From Ignavibacterium sp. (GTDB taxonomy: Bacteria; Bacteroidota; Ignavibacteria; Ignavibacteriales; Ignavibacteriaceae), in the NCBI RefSeq assembly GCF_025998815.1, contig NZ_AP026678.1:3348001-3412000 (forward strand): a DNA stretch of 64,000 nt, read 5' to 3'. Of this stretch, positions 19,399 to 27,065 are shown piece by piece. Position 1 is the stretch's first letter. Every line of letters begins with the position of its first letter. The notes under the pieces are model-generated. The model did no database searches, was not told the origin of the DNA, and worked only from the letters and a program-made list of their open reading frames with translations. The translations under genes and the position numbers were made by a program.

Positions 19399-19974
19399 AT
19401 GCATCCAACATCAAAAAAACTTTTATTGATTTCTGCAATTCTTCTTATCGGTGTTTATTTCTTTCCTCTGTGGAATATTAATCTCGAAGCACCACAATAT
19501 CCAGAAGGACTTGGCTTGCGAATATGGGTAAATCAAATCACAGGCTTGAAAGAAAACGACTTGCAGAATATCAATGGCTTAAACCATTACATCGGCATGA
19601 AACATATTGATCCTGATGATATACCCGAATTAAAAATCATGCCCTTCGCAATTGGATTTATGATAGCATTTGGTTTGTTCAATGCGTTCAAAGGAAGCAG
19701 AAAAATGGTTTACATCTGGATAATTTTATTTTTAATTCTCGGTGCAATTGGTCTTTATGATTTTTATATGTGGGAATATAATTACGGACATAATCTTGAT
19801 CCGAATGCTCCGATTAAAGTTCCTGGTATGACTTATCAACCTCCTTTAATCGGCTCAAAACAATTGTTGAATATAAATGCAATTTCGCTTCCGACAATTT
19901 CATCTTATATAATTTTAATTTCTGTAGCACTTGCTTTCATTGCATTGATAATTGATAAGAAAAAGAAAACCTGA
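19399..19974 (+). CDS. Four-helix membrane protein of nos clusters (NosB-like)
   Basis: Protein of 191 aa with four hydrophobic segments at about residues 8-25, 80-98, 103-123 and 165-185. A loop of about 50 residues follows helix 1 (INLEAPQYPEGLGLRIW...), and a second loop rich in Pro/Gly (GHNLDPNAPIKVPGM) comes before helix 4. Clade II nos clusters have a membrane protein gene, nosB, close behind nosZ. The size, topology and position here fit that role, but I cite the family from memory and cannot align. The next gene, nosL, begins 7 bases later. Function of NosB itself is not well defined. Confidence 0.65.
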   Translation: MHPTSKKLLLISAILLIGVYFFPLWNINLEAPQYPEGLGLRIWVNQITGLKENDLQNINGLNHYIGMKHIDPDDIPELKIMPFAIGFMIAFGLFNAFKGSRKMVYIWIILFLILGAIGLYDFYMWEYNYGHNLDPNAPIKVPGMTYQPPLIGSKQLLNINAISLPTISSYIILISVALAFIALIIDKKKKT

Positions 19975-19981
19975 GGACACA

Positions 19982-20419
19982 ATGAAATTCAGATTATTAA
20001 CTCTCATAATGATGTTTGGACTTTTAGCCTGTTCACCAAAACCAGAACCAATTGACTATGGAAATGATATTTGTGAATTCTGTAAAATGAATATTACAGA
20101 TAATAAATACGCCGCAGAAATTGTTACGCATAAAAATAAAATTTATAAGTTCGATTCAATTGAATGTCTTTTTCAATTCAAGAAAAGTTTTATTAAGGAA
20201 GAAGAAATTCATTCTGAATGGGTGAATGATTTTTCACAACCAGGAGAGTTAATCAACTTAAAAAATGCATTCTTTCTTAAAAGTGATGTTTACAGAAGCC
20301 CAATGGGAATGAATGTCCTTAGCGTTGCATCAAAGGACAAATTGAATGAAATTATCAACAAAGATGGTGGGCAGGAGATGAATTATAATGAAGTGTTTGA
20401 GCTTGCCAACGAAGAGTGA
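19982..20419 (+). CDS. nosL: NosL copper-binding lipoprotein
   Basis: NosL-type copper chaperone, 145 aa from ATG 19982, which is preceded by GAGGACACA; an upstream reading to 19952 lies inside the preceding gene and lacks a signal peptide at its N-terminus. The signal ends in the lipobox LLACS. The Cu(I) site motif is CEFCKMNI, matching the C-x-x-C-x-M of NosL. Later stretches (IYKFDSIECLFQF, YRSPMGMNVLSVASK) are also family-typical. NosL delivers copper for maturation of the NosZ CuZ centre together with the NosDFY transporter. Next gene is nosD, 24 bases on. Confidence 0.92.
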   Translation: MKFRLLTLIMMFGLLACSPKPEPIDYGNDICEFCKMNITDNKYAAEIVTHKNKIYKFDSIECLFQFKKSFIKEEEIHSEWVNDFSQPGELINLKNAFFLKSDVYRSPMGMNVLSVASKDKLNEIINKDGGQEMNYNEVFELANEE

Positions 20420-20443
20420 TTTTTATGTTATTAGAATTAGAAA

Positions 20444-21676
20444 ATGAAAAATCTGATTTACATACTCTTATTATTTATTAGCAGCAATATTTACCCTCAA
20501 AGCCGTCTAGTTGTTACTCCTTCTGACAATGTCGAAAAAATATTAGAAAGCGCACCTGAAGGTTCAACTATTATTTTCAAATCTGGAATTTATAAAGTCA
20601 ATAACATTAAAATCGATAAACCCCTTGCGCTCGAAGGAGAAAATTATCCTGTACTTCAGGGAAATAAAAAAGATGAAGTATTAACAATCAAAGCAAACAA
20701 TGTTACAGTTAAGGGATTTAAAATCACTGATGCTGGAATCAGCTATCGGCAGGAGAATGCTGCTATAAAATTAGTTGAGTCTTCGGATTGTGTTATTGAA
20801 AATAATATTCTTGAAAATAATTTTTTCGGAATTTATCTCTCCAAATCTTACAACTGTGTAATCAGGAATAATTATCTGGAAGCATCAAATAAAACTGAAA
20901 CCAGCTCCGGTAATGGAATTCATCTCTGGTACAGCAAGGGAATAACAATAGAAGGCAATACTATTATCGGGCATCGTGATGGAATTTATTTTGAATTTGT
21001 GATGCATTCTCTGATTAAAAATAATTTCAGCAAATTCAATCTTCGTTATGGATTACACTTTATGTTCTCTGATAGTTGCAGCTACATAAACAACACTTTT
21101 GAATCTAATGGTGCTGGCGTTGCGGTTATGTACACTAAAAATGTAACTATGAAGCAAAACAAGTTCATTAACAATTGGGGCGCTGCTTCATTCGGAGTTT
21201 TGCTTAAAGATTTGACTGATTGCCTGATTGAAAAAAATCATTTCGAAAAAAATACTAATGGGCTTTATCTTGAAGGATGCAGCAGGATTACTGTGCGAAT
21301 GAATAATTTCATCAGCAACGGGTGGGGAATTAAACTGATGGCAAACTCAATGAATAATTATTTTTACGGCAATAATTTTATTACTAATTCATTCGATATT
21401 CTCACTAACAGCAGAAATAATTTTAATGATTTTTCAGGTAATTACTGGAGTCGTTACAGCGGCTACGATCTTAACAAAGATGGAATTGGTGATGTAGCTT
21501 TTCGTCCTGTGAAAATGTTTTCTGTAATTGTTGAAAGACAGCAAACATCAATGATTCTTATCAACAGCTTATTCATAGAGTTGTTGAACCTTACAGAGAG
21601 TGTTATTCCGTCACTTACTCCTGTAGATCTTGTAGATAATAAACCGAGTATGTATCAAATAAATATAAACAGATGA
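20444..21676 (+). CDS. nosD: Periplasmic NosD (right-handed beta-helix)
   Basis: NosD, 410 aa, with an N-terminal signal peptide (LIYILLLFISSNIYPQS). A long array of short parallel beta-helix repeats of the NosD/CASH type follows: NNILENNFFGIYLSKS, NNYLEASN, GNTIIGHRDGIYFE, NNFSKFNLRYGLHF, KNHFEKNTNGLYLE and so on. The segment SGNYWSRYSGYDLNKDGIGD near residue 335 is a NosD signature. It partners with the NosF ATPase and NosY permease in maturing the copper-sulfide cluster of NosZ. The length is normal. nosF follows 22 bases later, while nosY is displaced to 25743. Confidence 0.95.
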   Translation: MKNLIYILLLFISSNIYPQSRLVVTPSDNVEKILESAPEGSTIIFKSGIYKVNNIKIDKPLALEGENYPVLQGNKKDEVLTIKANNVTVKGFKITDAGISYRQENAAIKLVESSDCVIENNILENNFFGIYLSKSYNCVIRNNYLEASNKTETSSGNGIHLWYSKGITIEGNTIIGHRDGIYFEFVMHSLIKNNFSKFNLRYGLHFMFSDSCSYINNTFESNGAGVAVMYTKNVTMKQNKFINNWGAASFGVLLKDLTDCLIEKNHFEKNTNGLYLEGCSRITVRMNNFISNGWGIKLMANSMNNYFYGNNFITNSFDILTNSRNNFNDFSGNYWSRYSGYDLNKDGIGDVAFRPVKMFSVIVERQQTSMILINSLFIELLNLTESVIPSLTPVDLVDNKPSMYQININR

Positions 21677-21698
21677 ACTTTAAAGATATTTTTTGAAT

Positions 21699-22415
21699 AT
21701 GATAAAATTCACTAACATCATAAAAAAGTATAATAAGCTTGAAGTATTAAAAGGAATTGATGCAGAAATACAGACAAGTAAAGTAACTGCAATAGTTGGT
21801 CCGAATGGTTCAGGCAAAACTACTTTAATTAAAATAATTCTCGGATTGGTTAAAGCGGATTTTGGTTCAGTAGAAATTAATGGAAAAAAAATTAACGGAG
21901 ATTATGATTACAGAAGCAACATTGGTTACATGCCACAAATTGCCCGCTATCCGGAAAATCTGACTTTGTATGAAGTTTTGAGTATGATAAAAGATTTACG
22001 CAACAGAAAAGATCAACCTGAAGAAAAATTAATTAAAGAGTTTGAACTGTCTGGTGAGCTAACCAAAGCGATTCGCACTTTGTCAGGTGGCAACAGACAA
22101 AAGCTTAGTGCTGTAATTTCTCTTATGTTCGATCCGCAAATTTTAATTTTTGATGAACCAACTGCCGGACTGGATCCGGTAATCAGTAACAGATTTAAGG
22201 AGATGGTATTTATTGAAAAGAAAAAAGGAAAAACAATTATTCTCACTTCGCACATAATGAGTGAAGTTGAAGAGCTTGCTGATGAAATTATTTTCCTGCT
22301 TGATGGTAAGATTTATTACAAAGGTTCATTACAAAATCTTTTAATAGAAAAAGGTGAAGTGAAACTGGAGAAAGCTGTAGCAAAAATTTTAGAAGAAAGA
22401 GCGTTGTGGAATTGA
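21699..22415 (+). CDS. nosF: NosF ABC transporter ATP-binding protein
   Basis: ABC ATPase of 238 aa (ATG 21699; a TTG two codons earlier is in frame). Walker A is GPNGSGKTTLIK (about residues 34-45), Q-loop GYMPQIARYPE, ABC signature LSGGNRQK, Walker B LIFDEPTAGLDP, and H-loop TSHIMSEVEE. It energises the NosDFY complex needed for NosZ maturation. It is directly behind nosD, and the next gene (DUF1858/DUF2249 protein) begins 3 bases after its stop, so the accessory cassette between nosF and nosY is in the same transcript. Confidence 0.93.
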   Translation: MIKFTNIIKKYNKLEVLKGIDAEIQTSKVTAIVGPNGSGKTTLIKIILGLVKADFGSVEINGKKINGDYDYRSNIGYMPQIARYPENLTLYEVLSMIKDLRNRKDQPEEKLIKEFELSGELTKAIRTLSGGNRQKLSAVISLMFDPQILIFDEPTAGLDPVISNRFKEMVFIEKKKGKTIILTSHIMSEVEELADEIIFLLDGKIYYKGSLQNLLIEKGEVKLEKAVAKILEERALWN

Positions 22416-22418
22416 GAT

Positions 22419-23237
22419 ATGATTACAAGTGATATGAAAATATCGGAGATACTTAATAAATATCCTCAAACTCTTGAAGTGTTTATAAAAGTAAGTCCTC
22501 ACTTTAAAAAATTAGAAAATAAAATATTGAGAAAAACTTTAGCAAGCAGAGTTAATGTCATTCAGGCTGCAAGCATTGCCGGAGTTAATCCGGATGATTT
22601 ACTTATCGAATTAAACAAAGCAATTAAAAAGGATTTTGATATGTCAGATACAATCAGCAAAAATTATAAAATTGAATCTTTAAACGATAACAAACCAGAT
22701 GAATTAAAATCAATTTCAGAAGATATAATTATTGAGCTTGATGTAAGACCAATTCTTGAACAGGGAAAAGATCCGTTTAATGATATTATGTCAAAAATTA
22801 GAGAATTAAAACAAGATGAAATTTTATTGTTGATAAATTCTTTCGAACCTATTCCACTTTATTCTGTACTTGGTAATAAAGGCTTTGACCATTATACGGA
22901 AAAAACTGCCGATGTATTCAAAGTTTACTTCTTCAGAAAGAAGGAAAATTTTAAACAAATGGAAAATAAACTTTTTGATCAGACTGAAAGCGAATTGAAG
23001 ACTGAGAAAGTAATCGAACTTGATGTTCGTGAACTTCCTCCACCTGAACCAATGATGAAAATTTTTGAAAAATTGAATGAGCTTGATGATAACACAATAC
23101 TACTTGTGCATCATCATCGCGAACCAGTAATGCTTTATCCTAAACTTGAAGAGAGAGGTTTTGAAGCAACGGCTCATAAAATTGATTCCAACTACTACAA
23201 AGTTTTGATTTTCAAAAAACAGCATAAAGATGTATGA
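22419..23237 (+). CDS. DUF1858 plus two DUF2249 domains
   Basis: Cytoplasmic protein of 272 aa with three recognisable parts. Residues 1-70 look like DUF1858 (ISEILNKYPQTLEVFIKV...VNVIQAASIAGVNPDDLLIEL). Two tandem DUF2249 modules follow, at about 106-180 (IIELDVRPILEQGKDPF, ILLLINSFEPIPLYSVL) and about 200-270 (VIELDVRELPPPEPM, ILLVHHHREPVMLYPKLEERGF). These domains often sit beside hemerythrins, DUF59 proteins and NnrS-like proteins in nitrogen-oxide gene sets, and are thought to work in redox or Fe-S/NO biology; the biochemistry is not established. The stop overlaps the next start by 4 bases. Confidence 0.82.
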   Translation: MITSDMKISEILNKYPQTLEVFIKVSPHFKKLENKILRKTLASRVNVIQAASIAGVNPDDLLIELNKAIKKDFDMSDTISKNYKIESLNDNKPDELKSISEDIIIELDVRPILEQGKDPFNDIMSKIRELKQDEILLLINSFEPIPLYSVLGNKGFDHYTEKTADVFKVYFFRKKENFKQMENKLFDQTESELKTEKVIELDVRELPPPEPMMKIFEKLNELDDNTILLVHHHREPVMLYPKLEERGFEATAHKIDSNYYKVLIFKKQHKDV

Positions 23238-24499
23238 TTCAGAATAATCAAATTGCAAGTGCGTATTCGCCACCTTTCAGAATTGTTGCTAAATATTTTA
23301 TCGCTGCAATAATCTCATTTGTGATTTTCAATTTATTGCTTACTCTGAATTATGAAGATATAAGCGGTCATCATTTTCAACCGAAAATTTTATCTGTCAC
23401 TCACATCGCTACACTTGGATTTATTACGATGATAATTTTTGGAGCAATGTTTCAACTCGTGCCGGTTGTGCTCGAGGTAAAATTATTCAGTACAATTCTT
23501 GCCGAAGTTCAATTCTGGATTTTTTCTCTTGGAATCATTTTACTTGTTTATAAATTCTGGCACTTTGGTTCAGCACTTAGTTTTACATTACCTGCTGTTT
23601 TATTAAACACAGCTATGTTGATATTTTCAGTTAACATTATTGCTTCAATGGTAAAAGTGAAGAAATGGAATCTTACAGGAACTTATCTCGCTTCATCTAT
23701 TTTCTGGTTATTAACAACTGCTGTTGCGGGACTTTTACTTTCAATTAATCTCGACACTCCATTTATAAAATTAAATCATCTGCAATACCTTAAACTTCAT
23801 GTAATTACAGCTTTTGTTGGCTGGGTTGGAATGGTTGTAATGGGAGTTAGTTTTAAACTTATTCCAATGTTTACACTTTCACACGATTATAAACTTAATC
23901 TCGCAAATTGGGCAGTAGCTCTAATCAATATTGGATTGCTCGGAGTAAACTGGATTATGCATTATCCAGACACACAATTCTATAATGTAATATTTGGTTC
24001 AGTGATCTTCGCCGGAATGCTGCTTTATCTTATTCAGATTTCTGTCATTTTCAGGAAAAGAATCAGGAAGAAACTTGATGTTGGTTTAAAATTCACTGCT
24101 ATTTCTTTGTTCATTCTTGGAATTACAACTTTATTAAATTTTTCTTTTCTGTTTTTCAATTATGAGAATGTAATCAACTTAACTCTTGTGTATGGAATTT
24201 TATTTTTAGTTGGTTTTGCTTCAACTCTTATAGTTGGACAAATGTATAAGATTGTTCCTTTTCTGGTTTGGTATCATAAATACAGTAGTAAAGTTGGAAT
24301 TGAAAAAGTACCAATGCTAAAGGATATGTTTAATGAAAAACTTGCAGAGTATCATTTATATTTAATGATCTCAGGATTAGTTATCTCAATAATTTCTTTA
24401 TCATTTCAGCTAAAGGTTCTTCTGCTTTTTGGTTTTTCGATATTACTTATCAGCTCTATAATCTTCTCATTCAATATGATTAAAATTTTCAGGAGTTAG
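23234..24499 (+). CDS. Twelve-helix heme-copper/NnrS-like membrane protein
   Basis: Polytopic inner-membrane protein, 421 aa, with about twelve hydrophobic helices. Conserved-looking His sit at helix ends: ILSVTHIATLGFITM (near residue 55), YLKLHVITAFVGWVGMVVMG (near residue 190) and WYHKYSSK (near 345). The pattern of H-x3-LGF followed by GAMFQLVP resembles NnrS and the catalytic-subunit fold of cbb3 oxidases, but the complete six-His heme-copper ligand set is not apparent. NnrS proteins help bacteria withstand nitric oxide. It overlaps the DUF2249 gene by 4 bases and is 3 bases ahead of the DUF59 gene. Exact family should be confirmed by profile search. Confidence 0.7.
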   Translation: MIQNNQIASAYSPPFRIVAKYFIAAIISFVIFNLLLTLNYEDISGHHFQPKILSVTHIATLGFITMIIFGAMFQLVPVVLEVKLFSTILAEVQFWIFSLGIILLVYKFWHFGSALSFTLPAVLLNTAMLIFSVNIIASMVKVKKWNLTGTYLASSIFWLLTTAVAGLLLSINLDTPFIKLNHLQYLKLHVITAFVGWVGMVVMGVSFKLIPMFTLSHDYKLNLANWAVALINIGLLGVNWIMHYPDTQFYNVIFGSVIFAGMLLYLIQISVIFRKRIRKKLDVGLKFTAISLFILGITTLLNFSFLFFNYENVINLTLVYGILFLVGFASTLIVGQMYKIVPFLVWYHKYSSKVGIEKVPMLKDMFNEKLAEYHLYLMISGLVISIISLSFQLKVLLLFGFSILLISSIIFSFNMIKIFRS

Positions 24500-24502
24500 A
24501 AT

Positions 24503-24808
24503 ATGACAAGCAAAATAACTAAAGAAAAAATCACTGATATCTTAAGGACAGTAATTGATCCTGAAATAGGTATCAACATAGTAGATCTCGGTTTAGTTTA
24601 TGATATAAACATCTCAGAAAACAATATTGATATAACAATGACATTAACTACTCCTGGTTGTCCGATGCACGGTAGCATCACAAATTGGGTAAAACGAATC
24701 ATTGAGATGACAATCCCTGATATTAGTGTAAATGTAAATCTTGTATGGGAACCAAAATGGACACCTGATAAAATGTCAGAAGAAGCTAAACTTCAATTGG
24801 GAATGTAA
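24503..24808 (+). CDS. DUF59/MIP18-family Fe-S assembly factor (PaaD/SufT-like)
   Basis: Small cytoplasmic protein of 101 aa, the whole length being one DUF59 (MIP18, FeS_assembly_P) domain. TVIDPEIGINIVDLGLVYDI near residue 12 and LTTPGCPMHGSITNWV with the conserved Cys near residue 53 are hallmarks. Relatives assist Fe-S cluster assembly or delivery. It lies between two heme-copper-like membrane proteins in the cassette splitting nosF from nosY. A link to repair of NO-damaged Fe-S proteins is plausible from context only. Confidence 0.9.
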   Translation: MTSKITKEKITDILRTVIDPEIGINIVDLGLVYDINISENNIDITMTLTTPGCPMHGSITNWVKRIIEMTIPDISVNVNLVWEPKWTPDKMSEEAKLQLGM

Positions 24809-24815
24809 TTAAAAG

Positions 24816-25271
24816 ATGTTCACCACAGTAAGATATTTTATTAAAACCAGTGTAATCTTTCTGATAGTTGGAATATTAACCGGACTCTATATGTCAATTT
24901 CAAAATACATCTTTAAGGCCGGATATAGTCAGGAGTTAATTTCAGCACACACTCATTTAATTCTTGTTGGTTCTGTAATGATGATGATAATGGGAGTAGC
25001 TTTGTGGTTTTTCCCAAGAGCTGAAAAAGATGATAGAAGATATAATCCCGACCTGATTTTAATTACTTACTGGCTGATGACTATTGGAACAGGATTAAGA
25101 TTTATTTTTCAAGTTACATCTAACTTTATGATATCTGATTTGCTGAGAATTTTAATAGCTCTCAGTTCAATAATTCAGGTTGTTGCAATGATGCTTTTCT
25201 TCTATTCGATGTGGGGAAGAATAAGACCTGTTGGCAGTCAAATTCGTGAGGCAAAAGGAGAAAAATTCTGA
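24816..25271 (+). CDS. Four-helix CcoN/NorB-like membrane protein
   Basis: Protein of 151 aa with four hydrophobic helices (about residues 10-30, 43-67, 82-102, 110-133). The second helix begins with ISAHTHLILVGSVMMMIMGVALWFFPR, in which the HTH pair and the following glycine-rich face resemble a heme-ligand helix of cbb3/NorB-type subunits. It is too short to be a complete oxidase or reductase. It may be a heme-binding partner of the twelve-helix protein two genes upstream. It lies 7 bases behind the DUF59 gene. Function unassigned. Confidence 0.65.
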   Translation: MFTTVRYFIKTSVIFLIVGILTGLYMSISKYIFKAGYSQELISAHTHLILVGSVMMMIMGVALWFFPRAEKDDRRYNPDLILITYWLMTIGTGLRFIFQVTSNFMISDLLRILIALSSIIQVVAMMLFFYSMWGRIRPVGSQIREAKGEKF

Positions 25272-25314
25272 AATGATTTTTAATCAAGTCAAAAATATTT
25301 TTTAGGGAGGCAAG

Positions 25315-25731
25315 ATGAATTTAAAATTCTTTAATTGGTTTGAACAAAACCAGAGTTATGCTTATGCATTCCTCAGAATTTTTGTTGGTGGAGCTTTATT
25401 CATTCGTGGACTTTTATTTATTACTGACCCTAATAAACTAACGCAGCTTGCCGGAAGTGAAAAATATTTCTGGATGTATTCTTACATCGCAATTGTTCAT
25501 CTTGTTGGTGGATTTTTGTTAGCAATCGGATTGTTCACACGATTAGCAGCACTTATTCAGATACCAATTCTTTTCGGAGCAGTTTTCTTAGTGCATCTTT
25601 CAAAAGGATTTCTTGCAAGCGGTCAATCGCTTGAACTATCTGTGATGGTATTATTTCTTCTCAGTGTTTTCTTTTTATTTGGTTCAGGCGAACTAAGTGT
25701 TGACAGTAAAAAAGCACATAAATCAAATTAA
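25315..25731 (+). CDS. DoxX-family membrane protein
   Basis: Four-helix membrane protein of 138 aa with DoxX features: AYAFLRIFVGGALFIRGLLF near the start, HLVGGFLLAIGLFTRLAALIQIPI in the middle and SLELSVMVLFLLSVFFLFGSGELSVD at the end. The DoxX family includes subunits of quinol oxidases and many uncharacterised redox-linked proteins. A strong GGGAGG Shine-Dalgarno precedes its ATG. It is the last of the five genes placed between nosF and nosY. Confidence 0.87.
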   Translation: MNLKFFNWFEQNQSYAYAFLRIFVGGALFIRGLLFITDPNKLTQLAGSEKYFWMYSYIAIVHLVGGFLLAIGLFTRLAALIQIPILFGAVFLVHLSKGFLASGQSLELSVMVLFLLSVFFLFGSGELSVDSKKAHKSN

Positions 25732-25742
25732 GTGAGAAAATA

Positions 25743-26531
25743 ATGCAGCTCATTTCAAAAATCCTGAAATTTGAATTCAATAATGTATTGAGAAGTAAAT
25801 GGGTGATTTTCTTCTTTCTGTTTTTCTTCCTTACTTCTTATGCGCTTTTTTCATTTGAAAATAATACCATGAAAGCTTTGCTTAGTTTATTTAATCTTAC
25901 GGTTTATCTCGTTCCGCTGATTAGTTTGATATTTGGCACAATGTATTTTTATAATTCAAGAGAATACATTGAAATGATTTTGTGTCAACCAATACCACGT
26001 AATGCTTTGTTTGTTGGATTATTCTTAGGAACCAGTCTCCCGTTGATAATTAGTCTTGTAACAGGAATTCTTTTACCATTTTTATTATTCGGAAATTTTT
26101 CTGAAGGACTGAGCCTAACATTATTACTAGTATTGATTAGCTCTCTTCTTACTTTGCTTTCAATTGCAATTTCGTTTTTAATTTCTACAAAAATTACTGA
26201 CAAAGTAAAAGGACTAAGTATATCAATATTTTTCTGGTTAATTACTGCAATCGTATTTGATGGTTTTATGCTTCTCATCATTTATTTATTTCAGGATTAT
26301 CCAATTGAAAAATTTCTTATTGCATTTACACTTCTTAACCCGTTAGACCTTTCAAGAACACTCTTCATTCTGAATTTTGATATCTCAGCATTACTTGGAT
26401 TAACGGGAGCTCTCTTTAAAAAATTTTATGGCAGTAGTTTGGGAATTATCATATCATTTATATCTCTTATAATTTGGATTGGAATTCCGTTTTTTGTTGG
26501 CTTGAGAAGTTTTAACAGGAAAGATTTTTAA
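25743..26531 (+). CDS. nosY: NosY-type ABC transporter permease
   Basis: Permease of 262 aa with about six transmembrane helices, of the ABC-2/NosY type (FEFNNVLRSKWVIFFFLFFFLTSYALF at the start; MYFYNSREYIEMILCQPIPRNALFVG; SFNRKDF at the end). It is expected to pair with the NosF ATPase, 3.3 kb upstream, for NosZ maturation. The separation by five genes is unusual, but all are on one strand with short gaps. It is the last gene of the nos run; a promoter and operator for the Rrf2 gene follow directly. Confidence 0.85.
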   Translation: MQLISKILKFEFNNVLRSKWVIFFFLFFFLTSYALFSFENNTMKALLSLFNLTVYLVPLISLIFGTMYFYNSREYIEMILCQPIPRNALFVGLFLGTSLPLIISLVTGILLPFLLFGNFSEGLSLTLLLVLISSLLTLLSIAISFLISTKITDKVKGLSISIFFWLITAIVFDGFMLLIIYLFQDYPIEKFLIAFTLLNPLDLSRTLFILNFDISALLGLTGALFKKFYGSSLGIIISFISLIIWIGIPFFVGLRSFNRKDF

Positions 26532-26539
26532 TAGTACGC

Positions 26540-26589
26540 TTGATAATTAATTAAAACTCATTTATTTTTAATCAGACAATTTAATCTGG
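26540..26589 (+). promoter_or_regulatory. Candidate Rrf2 gene promoter with autoregulatory operator
   Basis: TTGATA (26540-26545) and TATTTT (26563-26568) are 17 bases apart. The palindrome TCAGA-N8-TCTGG (26572-26589) follows at once and ends 9 bases before the Rrf2 start codon. The left half shares AATCAGACAATTT with the site at 27047. A repressor that controls its own gene is usual for this family. Confidence 0.6.
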
Positions 26590-26598
26590 TTTTGAAAA

Positions 26599-27030
26599 AT
26601 GACTGTAATCTTCTCAAAAAAATGTGAATACGGACTTCAGGCAGTACTTTATATGGCTGCTAAAGAACCTGGCTGTGTTTGCCCTTCCGAAGAGATTGCT
26701 AAGAAATTAAAAATTCCAAAAGAGTTTGTTTCAAAGATTCTTCAGAATCTTACTGAAAGCGGAATAGTTGATTCGAAGAAGGGAAAGTCAGGTGGATTTA
26801 TGCTTGCAAAACAACCATCACAAATCAGGTTAATTGATATCGTTGCTGCAATTGATGGTTTGGATATTTTCAACAGTTGTGTTTTGGGTTTCCCATCTTG
26901 TTCGCCGGATAAACCTTGTCCGGTTCATCACAAATGGGGAGAGTTACGATCGAAAGCTTACGAAATGTTAGCCGCTGAAACGATGGACAAATTCAAAGAG
27001 AAAACAATTAACAAAATCGGAAAGATTTAA
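26599..27030 (+). CDS. Rrf2-family transcriptional regulator (NsrR/IscR-like)
   Basis: Regulator of 143 aa. The N-terminal winged helix-turn-helix is typical of Rrf2 (FSKKCEYGLQAVLYMAAK, then IPKEFVSKILQNLTESGIVDSKKGKSGGF). Three Cys in the C-terminal loop, Cys94, Cys101 and Cys107 (C-x6-C-x5-C), are placed like the Fe-S ligands of IscR and NsrR, although IscR has C-x5-C-x5-C. An Fe-S cluster that senses nitric oxide or redox state is the likely input. Three further Cys (9, 26, 28) lie in the N-terminal part. It sits between the nos cluster and the ferredoxin-hemerythrin-nrf run, each preceded by the same palindrome, which argues that it controls both. Confidence 0.9.
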   Translation: MTVIFSKKCEYGLQAVLYMAAKEPGCVCPSEEIAKKLKIPKEFVSKILQNLTESGIVDSKKGKSGGFMLAKQPSQIRLIDIVAAIDGLDIFNSCVLGFPSCSPDKPCPVHHKWGELRSKAYEMLAAETMDKFKEKTINKIGKI

Positions 27031-27046
27031 AAAATTTATTTTTTAA

Positions 27047-27064
27047 TCAGACAATTTGGTCTGC
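27047..27064 (+). promoter_or_regulatory. Rrf2-type operator before the ferredoxin-nrf run
   Basis: TCAGA-N8-TCTGC ends 1 base before the ATG at 27066, so it also covers the ribosome-binding region. The preceding TTTATTTTTTAATCAGAC nearly repeats the sequence at the Rrf2 gene promoter. Confidence 0.55.
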
Positions 27065-27065
27065 T

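Noticed and set aside
19952-19981. Longer NosL start inside the preceding gene
   Set aside because: It would place charged residues ahead of the lipoprotein signal; ATG 19982 gives a normal signal peptide.
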